Part shown: positions 1 to 7,823 of the stretch, piece by piece
Layout: the number at the start of each line of letters is the position of its first letter
Position numbering within the stretch: the first letter of the stretch is position 1
Origin: Vibrio sp. CK2-1
GTDB taxonomy: Bacteria > Pseudomonadota > Gammaproteobacteria > Enterobacterales > Vibrionaceae
Reading direction: 5' to 3'
Length of the DNA: 64,000 bases
Assembly: GCF_021726515.1 (NCBI RefSeq)
Contig: NZ_JAKKCJ010000002.1
Location: 248,001-312,000 of the forward strand
Translations under genes and position numbers: made by a program
Notes under the pieces: generated by a model
What the model saw: the letters and a program-made list of their open reading frames with translations, nothing else
Database searches by the model: none
What the model was told of the DNA's origin: nothing

Positions 1-1
1 A

Positions 2-718
2 CAAGTAAATGAATTGGGTGAAGTCAGTGTTGAAGCGCTGAATAAGCAATTTAATATCTCTGAAGTCACCATAAGGAAAGACTTATCAGCATTGGAATCC
101 AGTGGTTTGCTATTGCGCCGTTACGGTGGAGCGATTGCGTTACCTAAAGAAATCATCAATGAAGCATTTTCGGAAGAAGTTTCGAAGCGAAAGATTGAGT
201 TGGCGAAAGCCGCAGCATCACTGATTAAAGATCACCATAGAATCATTATTGATAGCGGCAGCACTACCGGTGCTTTGATTGAGCAACTCATTCATAAGCG
301 TGGGTTAGTGGTAATGACTAACTCACTGAATGTCGCCAATGCACTGAATGCACTAGAAAGCGAACCAACCTTGTTAATGACCGGCGGCACTTGGGATACC
401 CATTCGGAATCCTTCCAAGGCCAAGTTGCAGAACAAGTGCTTCGCTCTTACGATTTCGATCAGCTATTTATCGGCGCAGATGGCATCGACTTAGCCCGCG
501 GAACCACCACATTTAATGAACTTTTAGGTTTAAGCCAGGTGATGTCCGAAGTGGCGCGCCGTGTGGTAGTGATGGTGGAATCTGACAAGATTGGTAGAAA
601 AATTCCAAATCTAGAACTGGCATGGGACAAGGTCGATGTGCTGGTAACCGATAATGGCATCACTGATGAACAACAAGCACAAATACAAAAACATAACGTG
701 CAAGTTCTGATTGCCTAA
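2..718 (+). CDS. DeoR/GlpR-family transcriptional regulator (5' end cut by window edge)
   Basis: The reading frame is open from base 2, so the N-terminus lies outside the window; the TTG at 14 is internal. The visible part begins within a DeoR-type winged helix-turn-helix (recognition segment around SEVTIRKDLSALES, then LLRRYGGA). A DeoR C-terminal sugar-phosphate sensor domain follows, with the typical IDSGSTT and MTGGT stretches. Such proteins repress sugar-phosphate genes and release DNA when they bind a phosphorylated sugar. It sits about 100 bp upstream of glmS on the same strand, so control of amino-sugar synthesis is a reasonable inference, not shown by the sequence. Family assignment is firm; effector and targets are unknown. 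Confidence 0.9.
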   Translation, partial: QVNELGEVSVEALNKQFNISEVTIRKDLSALESSGLLLRRYGGAIALPKEIINEAFSEEVSKRKIELAKAAASLIKDHHRIIIDSGSTTGALIEQLIHKRGLVVMTNSLNVANALNALESEPTLLMTGGTWDTHSESFQGQVAEQVLRSYDFDQLFIGADGIDLARGTTTFNELLGLSQVMSEVARRVVVMVESDKIGRKIPNLELAWDKVDVLVTDNGITDEQQAQIQKHNVQVLIA

Positions 719-764
719 TATCGAAAAACTTAAAATTTAAACTTAATCAATTTATTAAATTACG

Positions 765-795
765 CTTTACCACCTTTTGCTTGCTGCTGGTAAAG
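765..795 (+). promoter_or_regulatory. Leader hairpin upstream of glmS
   Basis: CTTTACCA (765-772) and TGGTAAAG (788-795) are perfectly complementary around a 15-nt loop, just before the glmS Shine-Dalgarno AAGGAT (about 804-809). The hairpin leaves the SD free but could be a target for RNA-level control. In enterobacteria the glmS leader is regulated by small RNAs; whether that applies here is not visible. Confidence 0.3.
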
Positions 796-815
796 GAATA
801 AAAAAGGATAACAAT

Positions 816-2648
816 ATGTGTGGAATCGTTGGTGCTGTTGCGCAGCGTGATGTAGCTGAAATTCTGGTTGAAGGTTTACGTCGTTTGGAATATCGCGGCT
901 ATGACTCAGCGGGTGTCGCGGTGGTCGATGCTGATTCAAACATGACGCGCGTGCGCCGCTTAGGCAAAGTACAAGAATTAGCTGATGCGGTTGACGCTGC
1001 TGATGTGTTTGGTGGAACCGGTATTGCTCATACTCGTTGGGCAACTCATGGTGAACCTTCTGAAATCAATGCTCATCCACACGTTTCTAATGATATTTCT
1101 GTAGTACACAACGGCATTATTGAAAACCATCAAGCATTGCGTGAAACCTTGCGTGAACGTGGTTATGTGTTTGAATCTCAAACGGATACCGAAGTGATCG
1201 CTCATTTAGTTGAATGGGAACGTCGTACTTCTGCAACATTAATCGAAGCATTGCAAAAAGCGGTTAAGCAACTTGATGGTGCTTACGGCACGGTAGTGTT
1301 TGATCGTAAAGATCCAAGCCGTGTAGTGGTTGCGCGCTCAGGTAGCCCGATTGTGATTGGCTTAGGGGTAGGTGAAAACTTTATCGCCTCGGATCAATTG
1401 GCTCTATTAAATGTCACTCGTCGTTTTATGTACCTTGAAGAAGGGGATGTTGCTGAAGTGACTCGTCGTGAAGCGACCGTTTTTGCTGAAAATGGTGAGC
1501 GAGTAGAGCGTACGGTTTCTGAGTCAAGCGCAGAGAATGATGCGGGTGATAAAGGACAATATCGCCACTTTATGCAAAAAGAAATCTTTGAGCAGCCAAC
1601 CGCATTAATTAATACCATGGAAGCGCGACTCACCAAAGATACTGTGGTTACCGAAAGCATTGGTGTGAATGCTGCCGAGATCCTATCTAAAGTTGAGCAT
1701 GTGCAAATCATCGCTTGTGGTACGTCTTACAACGCTGGCATGACTGCACGTTACTGGTTTGAGTCTTTGGCTGGCGTAAGTTGTGATGTGGAAATTGCAT
1801 CAGAATTCCGCTACCGCAAATTTGTGACTCGTCCAAATAGCTTGCTGATCACTCTATCTCAATCAGGAGAGACCGCAGATACTTTAGCCGCATTACGTTT
1901 AGCTAAAGAAAAAGGCTATATGTCAGCAATGACCATTTGTAATGTCGCCGGTTCATCTCTTGTTCGAGAATCCGACTTTGCCTTTATGACACGCGCCGGC
2001 ACTGAAATCGGCGTGGCATCAACCAAAGCTTTTACGACTCAACTTGCGGCGTTATTAATGTTAGTTACCGCTATGGGTAAACAGCAACAACGTATCGATA
2101 GCGCAAAAGAAGCAGAAATTGTGGAAGCCTTGCACCTACTACCTTCTCAAATTGAAAAAGCACTCGCTTACGATAAAGAGATTGAAGCCTTAGCCGAAGA
2201 TTTTGCCGATAAACATCACACGCTATTCTTAGGCCGTGGTGAGTATTACCCTATCGCATTAGAAGCCTCTTTAAAGCTAAAAGAAATCTCTTATATTCAC
2301 GCAGAAGCTTATGCTGCCGGTGAGCTAAAACATGGCCCGTTAGCGTTAATTGATGCCGATATGCCAGTGGTAGTCGTTGCGCCAAATAATGACTTACTAG
2401 AAAAGCTGAAATCAAACATTGAAGAAGTCCGCGCCCGTGGTGGTTTACTGTATGTATTTGCTGATGCAGGCGCAGGGTTTGAAGCAGATGAAAGCATGAA
2501 GATCATTAATCTTCCACATGTCAGCGAGATCACCGCCCCAATCTACTACACTATTCCAATGCAATTGTTGTCGTATCATGTTGCTTTGATTAAAGGCACC
2601 GATGTCGACCAGCCAAGGAACTTAGCCAAGGCTGTGACGGTTGAGTGA
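816..2648 (+). CDS. glmS: Glutamine--fructose-6-phosphate aminotransferase (isomerizing)
   Basis: GlmS makes glucosamine-6-phosphate from fructose-6-phosphate and glutamine, the first step towards UDP-GlcNAc, peptidoglycan and LPS. The start is ATG 816 because MCGIVGAV puts the catalytic cysteine directly after the initiator Met; an in-frame TTG at 777 would bury it. An N-terminal class II glutamine amidotransferase domain (about residues 1-240) is followed by two SIS sugar-isomerase domains, with CGTSYNAG and SQSGETADT visible. The C-terminus [13 protein letters not shown] is the family's usual end. The product is 610 aa, normal for the family. An SD (AAGGAT) lies 6-7 nt upstream. A DeoR regulator precedes it and a terminator follows. 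Confidence 0.98.
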   Translation: MCGIVGAVAQRDVAEILVEGLRRLEYRGYDSAGVAVVDADSNMTRVRRLGKVQELADAVDAADVFGGTGIAHTRWATHGEPSEINAHPHVSNDISVVHNGIIENHQALRETLRERGYVFESQTDTEVIAHLVEWERRTSATLIEALQKAVKQLDGAYGTVVFDRKDPSRVVVARSGSPIVIGLGVGENFIASDQLALLNVTRRFMYLEEGDVAEVTRREATVFAENGERVERTVSESSAENDAGDKGQYRHFMQKEIFEQPTALINTMEARLTKDTVVTESIGVNAAEILSKVEHVQIIACGTSYNAGMTARYWFESLAGVSCDVEIASEFRYRKFVTRPNSLLITLSQSGETADTLAALRLAKEKGYMSAMTICNVAGSSLVRESDFAFMTRAGTEIGVASTKAFTTQLAALLMLVTAMGKQQQRIDSAKEAEIVEALHLLPSQIEKALAYDKEIEALAEDFADKHHTLFLGRGEYYPIALEASLKLKEISYIHAEAYAAGELKHGPLALIDADMPVVVVAPNNDLLEKLKSNIEEVRARGGLLYVFADAGAGFEADESMKIINLPHVSEITAPIYYTIPMQLLSYHVALIKGTDVDQPRNLAKAVTVE

Positions 2649-2706
2649 TTTCAATTTAAATTAATGGTTTACATGCAATTCTAGCAACTAAATATTGGTT
2701 GTGACT

Positions 2707-2742
2707 AAATGGCTGTGTTCAGATTTGGACTCAGCCATTTTT
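2707..2742 (+). terminator. Rho-independent terminator after glmS
   Basis: AAATGGCTG (2707-2715) pairs perfectly with CAGCCATTT (2732-2740), followed by T residues. It ends the glmS transcript before the LysR gene. Confidence 0.75.
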
Positions 2743-2812
2743 ATATCACCTATATTAGGCAATCTTTCAAAAATTGTTTATTATTCTGAGACTTTCATTA
2801 GGTGAGTCAGCT

Positions 2813-3691
2813 ATGAACTTGTCACAAATCGAAGCATTCTGCACCGTTGCTAATACCGGTTCTGTTTCTGAAGCGGCCCGACAGCTAGAATGTAATCGCA
2901 CCAAACTTAGTATGGCAATTAAAGCGCTTGAAACGGATCTCAATGTTAAGTTGTTTATCCGCACTGGCAATAACCTCACCTTGTCTGAGATTGGTAAGGC
3001 GGTTTATAAGGATTTTGAAAGTATTCTTATTACCACTTCTCGTGTTCGTCGTATTTGTTCTCAAGTTTCTAATGAGTTTGCCGCTGAAATATGGATAGCG
3101 CGTGATGATGCCTTGCCGGATATGTTATGGCAGGAATTTGCTCATTCGCTCAGTAAGCAGTTTCCTAGTACTTCATTTAATATCATTCTGGCTTCTAGTG
3201 GCGACTTGGCCAATTTAGTGGCCACACAGCAAGTTGATTTTGCATTTGGAGTGGATTACGAGCATATCGATGACGCTCGTATTGTTCGCCAGCCTTTAGG
3301 CAAAATTCGCATGATGTCGGTGTGCAGTTCAACTCATCCATTAAGCAAAATTCAACGAGTGACAGATGAAGAATTACGTAAGTCTATGCAAGCGGTCATG
3401 GCTTACTTGAATGAGCAAGATAATGCCAGCTTAGAGCCTTTTTCTCGCCGCTATATTGGCTTCTCTAGTTTTGAATATATGCTTAATACCATATTGACTG
3501 AATCAGCATGGGGAGTACTTCCTGAACCCTTGATTCGTCATCACTTGCGCGAACAGCGCCTTTCGGTGATTCGCCATACTTATGGGTTAACCCAAGAAGA
3601 TTTTTGTATGTTCAGTGGTGCCGAAGGGGCTGATAGTCCGGCCATTGATTGGTTAGTCGATAAGGTGAGTGATTATCTGTTCGACTTCTAA
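2813..3691 (+). CDS. LysR-family transcriptional regulator
   Basis: A 292-aa LysR-type regulator. The start is ATG 2813 (MNLSQIEAF), with AGGTGA about 7 nt upstream; the TTG 39 bases earlier adds residues unlike the family. Residues 1-60 form the winged helix-turn-helix (SVSEAARQLECNRTKLSMA, KALE, TGNNLTLSEIG), and the rest is a LysR substrate-binding fold. The second HTH helix carries CNRTKLS where many LysR proteins have SQSAVS, so the recognised DNA may differ. No divergent LysR target is adjacent: the gene is flanked by the glmS terminator and an independently spaced CDF-like transporter gene. Family is certain; effector and targets are unknown. Confidence 0.9.
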   Translation: MNLSQIEAFCTVANTGSVSEAARQLECNRTKLSMAIKALETDLNVKLFIRTGNNLTLSEIGKAVYKDFESILITTSRVRRICSQVSNEFAAEIWIARDDALPDMLWQEFAHSLSKQFPSTSFNIILASSGDLANLVATQQVDFAFGVDYEHIDDARIVRQPLGKIRMMSVCSSTHPLSKIQRVTDEELRKSMQAVMAYLNEQDNASLEPFSRRYIGFSSFEYMLNTILTESAWGVLPEPLIRHHLREQRLSVIRHTYGLTQEDFCMFSGAEGADSPAIDWLVDKVSDYLFDF

Positions 3692-3854
3692 AGTATTTTT
3701 AGTCTTCTTTAATTTGCTAGGTCAGCCAGTGTCATATAATTTGACAGTTAATCTTAATGGTTAGTTGTTGAATTATAATGAGTAAATTTTTATCGGTGCT
3801 TTTCCATTTCTAATCGCTGTAAATCTTCATTGTAAAGCGCCTCTATTTCGCCAA

Positions 3855-3880
3855 AATACCTTTAGTTATCTAAAGGTATT
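3855..3880 (+). promoter_or_regulatory. Hairpin sequestering the Shine-Dalgarno of the CDF-like gene
   Basis: AATACCTTTAG (3855-3865) and CTAAAGGTATT (3870-3880) form a perfect 11-bp inverted repeat with loop TTAT. The only good SD, AAAGGT (3872-3877), lies in the 3' arm, and the ATG follows at 3887. In RNA, the structure would hide the ribosome site. The stem is AT-rich and could melt readily. It could instead be a DNA operator. Confidence 0.5.
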
Positions 3881-3886
3881 AATCAA

Positions 3887-4786
3887 ATGTCTGTTCATTC
3901 CAGGTTTAACGAAAATCGTGTTTTAGCTTTCTCGGCTGTTTTTGCATCTATGTTTGCAGGGGGAGGCTTAATTGTTGGCTTACTTGTTGGCTCGCTAGTC
4001 ATCATGTTTGATGGGGTTTATTCCCTTGTTAGCCTGCTGTTAACATTATTGTCGCTCGTTGCCGCTCGTTATATTAAAAAACCATCCGATGCCCAATTTC
4101 CTTTTGGCCGCGCGCTATTCGAACCCGCTGTTATCGCGGTCAAAGGTGCGGTGATCTTATTAATCGTCAGCTATTCATTGTATTCAGCGATTGGTGCCAT
4201 GTTTACTGGAGGCCGTGCTGTTGATGTTTCGATTGCAACCGCCTTTGGTGTTATCAATGTTATTGGTTGTGGTCTGGCTTGGTGGTGCATGGTTTCATTA
4301 CGAAACAAGCATTTTTCTGGTTTGATTGATGCGGAAGTGAAGCAATGGCAAATGGATACATTACTGAGCGTTGCCGTAACCGCGGGGTTTGTGGTGGCTT
4401 GGCTGATGACATTAACACCGTTGGCAAAATACGCGGTATATGCAGACCCAATGATGATGCTACTGATGTCATTTTATTTTATTAAAGTGCCATTTGAGAT
4501 GCTGCGTTCTGCATTAAGAGAAATCTTTTTGATGGCACCAAGTAAAGAGATTTACCAAACTGTTGATCAAAGCATTATTGTGACGAATAAAGACTCTCAA
4601 CAAGAAATTGAATTAGCGGGTGTGGTGAAGGTTGGCCATGAATTGTGGGTCGATGTGGATCTTCATGTTGATGATTCTAGTGAGCTGATCTCACGTGATG
4701 ATATTGAACAAGCGAGGCATGGTATTGAAACTCGTTTGTCTTCTCTACCATTGAAATTACAGCTCACGATTAATATTGCCAGCTAA
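3887..4786 (+). CDS. CDF-like cation transporter with altered metal site
   Basis: A 299-aa membrane protein with the cation diffusion facilitator layout: several hydrophobic segments in the first 210 residues (about 15-35, 38-60, 82-104, 115-138, 160-180, 182-200) and a C-terminal cytoplasmic dimerisation domain (about 210-299). The FPFG and FEPAVIAVKG stretches at 71-87 match the CDF HxFGxxxxE region. The usual tetrahedral metal site (D45, D49, H153, D157 in E. coli FieF) reads here as D42, S46, Q153, D157, so two of four ligands appear changed. The cargo may therefore differ or transport may be altered. It overlaps the convergent zntR by 4 bp. Its SD lies in a hairpin. Confidence 0.8.
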   Translation: MSVHSRFNENRVLAFSAVFASMFAGGGLIVGLLVGSLVIMFDGVYSLVSLLLTLLSLVAARYIKKPSDAQFPFGRALFEPAVIAVKGAVILLIVSYSLYSAIGAMFTGGRAVDVSIATAFGVINVIGCGLAWWCMVSLRNKHFSGLIDAEVKQWQMDTLLSVAVTAGFVVAWLMTLTPLAKYAVYADPMMMLLMSFYFIKVPFEMLRSALREIFLMAPSKEIYQTVDQSIIVTNKDSQQEIELAGVVKVGHELWVDVDLHVDDSSELISRDDIEQARHGIETRLSSLPLKLQLTINIAS

Positions 4787-5238
4787 TGTTTCTGACAGCT
4801 TGCGGAGTGGTGATGTTTTTCTACTTTTACTTGCTCAGTATTGGTTTCCAAGGCTTGTAAGATGGTGCATTCTTCGGCACTACCTTTACCACCACAACAA
4901 GCGGAAGATAAGGTTTTTAATGAGCGCTGAAAGTGTTGCAGTTCAGAGAGTTTTTGTTCGACATCAACAAGCTTAGCATCAACCACTTGCTTAACATCAA
5001 AGCAGGAATTACTGGCTTTATCGACTTCAATTTCCAGCAACTCTTTAATATCTGAAAGGTTGAATCCTACCTTTTTGGCTCGAATAATAAATTGCAGCGC
5101 TTGCTTATCTTGCTCGTTATACAGGCGGTAGCCAGATTCAGAGCGAGCAGATGGGCTCAATAAGCCAGATTTTTCATAAAAGCGCAGAGTGTCATTATTA
5201 ATGCCACACAATTTTGCCAGTTCACCTATCTTGTACAT
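4783..5238 (-). CDS. zntR: MerR-family zinc-responsive regulator ZntR
   Basis: ZntR senses excess Zn(II) and twists an over-long promoter spacer to switch on zinc efflux. The 151-aa product opens with a MerR helix-turn-helix (MYKIGELAKLCGI, DTLRFYEKSGLL, SGYRLY), then a dimerisation coiled coil (about 80-110). Cysteines at 79, 114, 115 and 124 coincide with the four metal-binding cysteines of E. coli ZntR. A His-rich tail (EKHHHSASCQKH) is additional. A MerR-type promoter lies directly upstream. No zntA-type P-type ATPase is in the window; the convergent CDF-like gene is not obviously under this promoter. A related Cd/Pb sensor (CadR/PbrR) is the alternative. Confidence 0.85.
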   Translation of the reverse strand: MYKIGELAKLCGINNDTLRFYEKSGLLSPSARSESGYRLYNEQDKQALQFIIRAKKVGFNLSDIKELLEIEVDKASNSCFDVKQVVDAKLVDVEQKLSELQHFQRSLKTLSSACCGGKGSAEECTILQALETNTEQVKVEKHHHSASCQKH

Positions 5239-5261
5239 CCGCCACTCCTTAATACTTCTAT

Positions 5262-5300
5262 TCTTAATAGTATAAACCCTAGAGCTAAGTCTAGGATCAA
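5262..5300 (-). promoter_or_regulatory. MerR-type promoter of zntR with operator dyad
   Basis: On the minus strand TTGATC (5300-5295) and TATACT (5274-5269) flank a 20-bp spacer, longer than the optimal 17 and typical of MerR-family promoters. The dyad CCTAGA-N6-TCTAGG (5278-5295) sits between the hexamers and resembles the zinc/cadmium/lead class operator. Its position points to zntR autoregulation. Confidence 0.7.
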
Positions 5301-5334
5301 TAGTTTTGCATCAAAGGGATTTTGCTGTTGAAAG

Positions 5335-6582
5335 CTAGTGAGAATGGCGTTTAAAAATAATCGAAGTATTAATGCCGCCAAACGCGAAGTTGTTGCTCAT
5401 GATGTATTGGCAATCCATTTCACGGCCATCGCCACGAATATAGTCTAAATCCCCACATTCAGGATCGATGTTCACTAAGTTGAGGGTAGGGCTAAACCAG
5501 CCTGCATGCATCATTTCTAAGCTCAGCCAAGCTTCAATCGAACCACAAGCGCCTAGGGTATGACCAAAGTAGCTTTTCAGTGAGCTGATTGGCGTTTGGC
5601 TGCCAAAGACATTAAAGGTTGCTTGGCTTTCTGCGATATCACCACGATCAGTTGCGGTGCCATGAGCGGAAACATAATCAATCACGCTTGGTTCTAATTG
5701 AGCATTCTCTAACGCCAATTCCATACAACGTTGCATGTTTTCCATTTGTGGTTGAGTGACATGGGCAGCGTCGCAATTGCTAGCAAAGCCGACGATCTCG
5801 GCATAAATTTTAGCGCCACGGGCAACCGCATGTTCATAGTCTTCAAGTACTAAAGTACCTGCACCTTCACCGATCACTAAGCCATCTCGATCTTTATCAT
5901 AAGGGCGAGGGGTGGTTTTTGGAGCATCATTTTTTAAACTGGTCGCGAAAAGGGTATCAAAAACCGCTGATTCAGTTGGGCATAGTTCTTCACCACCGCC
6001 AGCTACCATCACAGTTTGGTAACCATGTTTGATTGCTTCATAAGCATAACCAATAGCTTGGCTACCCGAAGTACATGCACTGCTAGTTGGGATAACGCGA
6101 CCACGTAGTCCAAAGAAGAGTCCGACATTGACCGCGGAAGTGTGCGGCATCATTTGTACATAAGTGGTGGCAGTGATGGCGCGGGTTGATTTTTCATTCA
6201 GCATGACACCAAATGCACCGATAGCCGGAGTACTGCCGGTTGAAGAGCCGTAAGCGACACCAGTTTGGCCATTTGTCAGTACTTCATGCTTTTCGCCATC
6301 AGGGGTTAATAAGCCACTTTGCAGTAGGGCATTTTCTGATGCAAGAGTTGCCATTTGAGAGACACGACCCATGCCGCGAATCTTTTTACGGGTGTAGTGC
6401 TTTGGTAGTTCAAAATCCAATACTGGCGCGGCAAGTTTGGTGTTTAAGCCATCGTATTGCACATAGCTTTCCATAAACTGCACGGCGTTTTCACAGGCTT
6501 TCAATTTAGGCTCAATCGCTTGCCAATCATTGCCAAAAGCGGTGACGCCAGACATCCCTGTTACTACAACACGACGACTCAT
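5335..6582 (-). CDS. apeR: Aryl polyene beta-ketoacyl-ACP synthase ApeR
   Basis: A 415-aa FabF-like ketosynthase, last gene of the aryl polyene operon. The thiolase-fold active site is intact: Cys170 in SSACTSGSQ, His307 in SAHGTATD and His341 in YFGHTLGACGS. It should condense malonyl-ACP with the growing polyenoyl chain. Characterised APE systems use ApeR as a stand-alone ketosynthase alongside the ApeO/ApeC pair. The start ATG overlaps the apeQ stop by 4 bp (ATGA), so the two are translationally coupled. The order N-O-P-Q-R matches known APE clusters and supports this name over apeO. No clear terminator is visible before the zntR promoter. Confidence 0.88.
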   Translation of the reverse strand: MSRRVVVTGMSGVTAFGNDWQAIEPKLKACENAVQFMESYVQYDGLNTKLAAPVLDFELPKHYTRKKIRGMGRVSQMATLASENALLQSGLLTPDGEKHEVLTNGQTGVAYGSSTGSTPAIGAFGVMLNEKSTRAITATTYVQMMPHTSAVNVGLFFGLRGRVIPTSSACTSGSQAIGYAYEAIKHGYQTVMVAGGGEELCPTESAVFDTLFATSLKNDAPKTTPRPYDKDRDGLVIGEGAGTLVLEDYEHAVARGAKIYAEIVGFASNCDAAHVTQPQMENMQRCMELALENAQLEPSVIDYVSAHGTATDRGDIAESQATFNVFGSQTPISSLKSYFGHTLGACGSIEAWLSLEMMHAGWFSPTLNLVNIDPECGDLDYIRGDGREMDCQYIMSNNFAFGGINTSIIFKRHSH

Positions 6583-7304
6583 ACTAAACCTCCATTTACT
6601 GAAATCACTTGGCGCGTAATATAAGCCGCATTGTCCGACATTAAATAGCTTACCAATCCTGCTACTTCCTCAGGTTTGCCCATGCGGCGTAGTGGCACTT
6701 GTGGTAGCGCGTGTTCTTGAACGTGTTCATCAACCATACCGGTATCAATCAAACCCGGAGCGACACAGTTGACGGTGATTTTGCGTTTAGCCAACTCTAA
6801 GGCGAGTGATTTAGTCGCACCAATCACGCCAGCTTTTGCAGCGCTGTAGTTGGTTTGTCCACGGTTGCCCATAATGCCTGACACTGATGCCATAGTGACA
6901 ATACGACCACCTTTGCGTAGCTGTACCATTGGCATGACACAAGGATGTAGAACGTTATAGAAACTGTCTAAATTGGTATGAATCACGCTATCCCATTCGT
7001 CACTCATCATGGCGGGAAAGGCAGTGTCTCGAGTAATGCCAGCATTGCTGACTACGCCATAGTAGGCACCATGCTCAGCTATATCGGCTTCAATTTTTTC
7101 ACGGCACTGCTCGCGGTCGCTAATATCAAATTGCAGTAGGCGGGCGTTTCCACCGGCTTGCTGAATGCTAGCTTGAGTTTGTTCGGCACCGGCTTGATCA
7201 CTCATATAGTGAACTACAACTTCAAAGCCATCTTGAGCTAATTGAATCGCAACCGCTTGGCCTATGCCTTTACTTGCGCCAGTAACGAGAACCTGTCGGG
7301 ACAT
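6579..7304 (-). CDS. apeQ: Aryl polyene 3-oxoacyl-ACP reductase ApeQ
   Basis: A FabG-like short-chain dehydrogenase of 241 aa that reduces the beta-keto group after each elongation, using NADPH. The glycine-rich cofactor motif TGASKGIG is at residues 8-15, NAG at 87-89, and the catalytic Ser140, Tyr153 and Lys157 (NYSAAKAG) are present. The C-terminal VISVNGGLV resembles FabG. The start is MSRQVLVTG at 7304, with a GGAA-type SD upstream; an in-frame ATG 21 bases earlier lacks a good SD. It lies between the dehydratase-like apeP and the ketosynthase apeR, overlapping the latter by 4 bp. Confidence 0.9.
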   Translation of the reverse strand: MSRQVLVTGASKGIGQAVAIQLAQDGFEVVVHYMSDQAGAEQTQASIQQAGGNARLLQFDISDREQCREKIEADIAEHGAYYGVVSNAGITRDTAFPAMMSDEWDSVIHTNLDSFYNVLHPCVMPMVQLRKGGRIVTMASVSGIMGNRGQTNYSAAKAGVIGATKSLALELAKRKITVNCVAPGLIDTGMVDEHVQEHALPQVPLRRMGKPEEVAGLVSYLMSDNAAYITRQVISVNGGLV

Positions 7305-7352
7305 TGTTTTTTCCTTTTTTCGCACGTTATGCAGTTTTATTGAGCCTAGATA

Positions 7353-7823
7353 TTATTCAGACTGCATAGCTTTTAGTTGTTCGGGTGAAGGCACAAAAGC
7401 ATTCAGTTGTGCGCTAGCAAGTGTTTTCGCTTGGGCTTCGATACGGCATTGAAACACCGCCATACCATTGTTTTCCATAACTTGTTCGGCATAGATATCT
7501 AAGGTTTCACCAAGTGGAAATTCCGAGCACTCACTTTGATAGCGTCGACTACCTAGTAAAAAACCGATTGCTGGTGGTTCGCCTTGTTTCCACGCTTGAA
7601 AACCCGACCAAGCGGCGATCGATTGTGCCATGTATTCGATGCCAACATAGCCGGGCACGCTTTGAGACTCTTGGTTAAAAAACAGCTCATCGGCTTTAAT
7701 CATCACTTGAGTGTGAATGCTTTGTTGATCGACGGCAATCAGCTTATCCACCAAGATCATTGGTGCTTGATGGGGGACTAAGTCCGCAATGTTTGGCAAT
7801 GAAGCGTTATTTGTTTCAGTCAT
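7353..7823 (-). CDS. apeP: Aryl polyene hotdog-fold dehydratase ApeP
   Basis: A 156-aa hotdog-fold protein of the 3-hydroxyacyl-ACP dehydratase type. The N-terminal VPHQAPMILVD and central PGYVGIEYMAQSIAAW stretches are typical of FabA/FabZ-like APE dehydratases. It should remove water from the 3-hydroxyacyl-ACP made by ApeQ; in characterised systems ApeP works with ApeI. ATG 7823 is chosen over the TTG at 7835. It overlaps the end of apeO by 8 bp, so the genes are coupled. Function is from family and context. Confidence 0.85.
   Translation of the reverse strand: MTETNNASLPNIADLVPHQAPMILVDKLIAVDQQSIHTQVMIKADELFFNQESQSVPGYVGIEYMAQSIAAWSGFQAWKQGEPPAIGFLLGSRRYQSECSEFPLGETLDIYAEQVMENNGMAVFQCRIEAQAKTLASAQLNAFVPSPEQLKAMQSE

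Noticed and set aside
719..815. glmS ribozyme
   Set aside because: Only about 97 bases are available and the catalytic core of the Gram-positive ribozyme is not seen.
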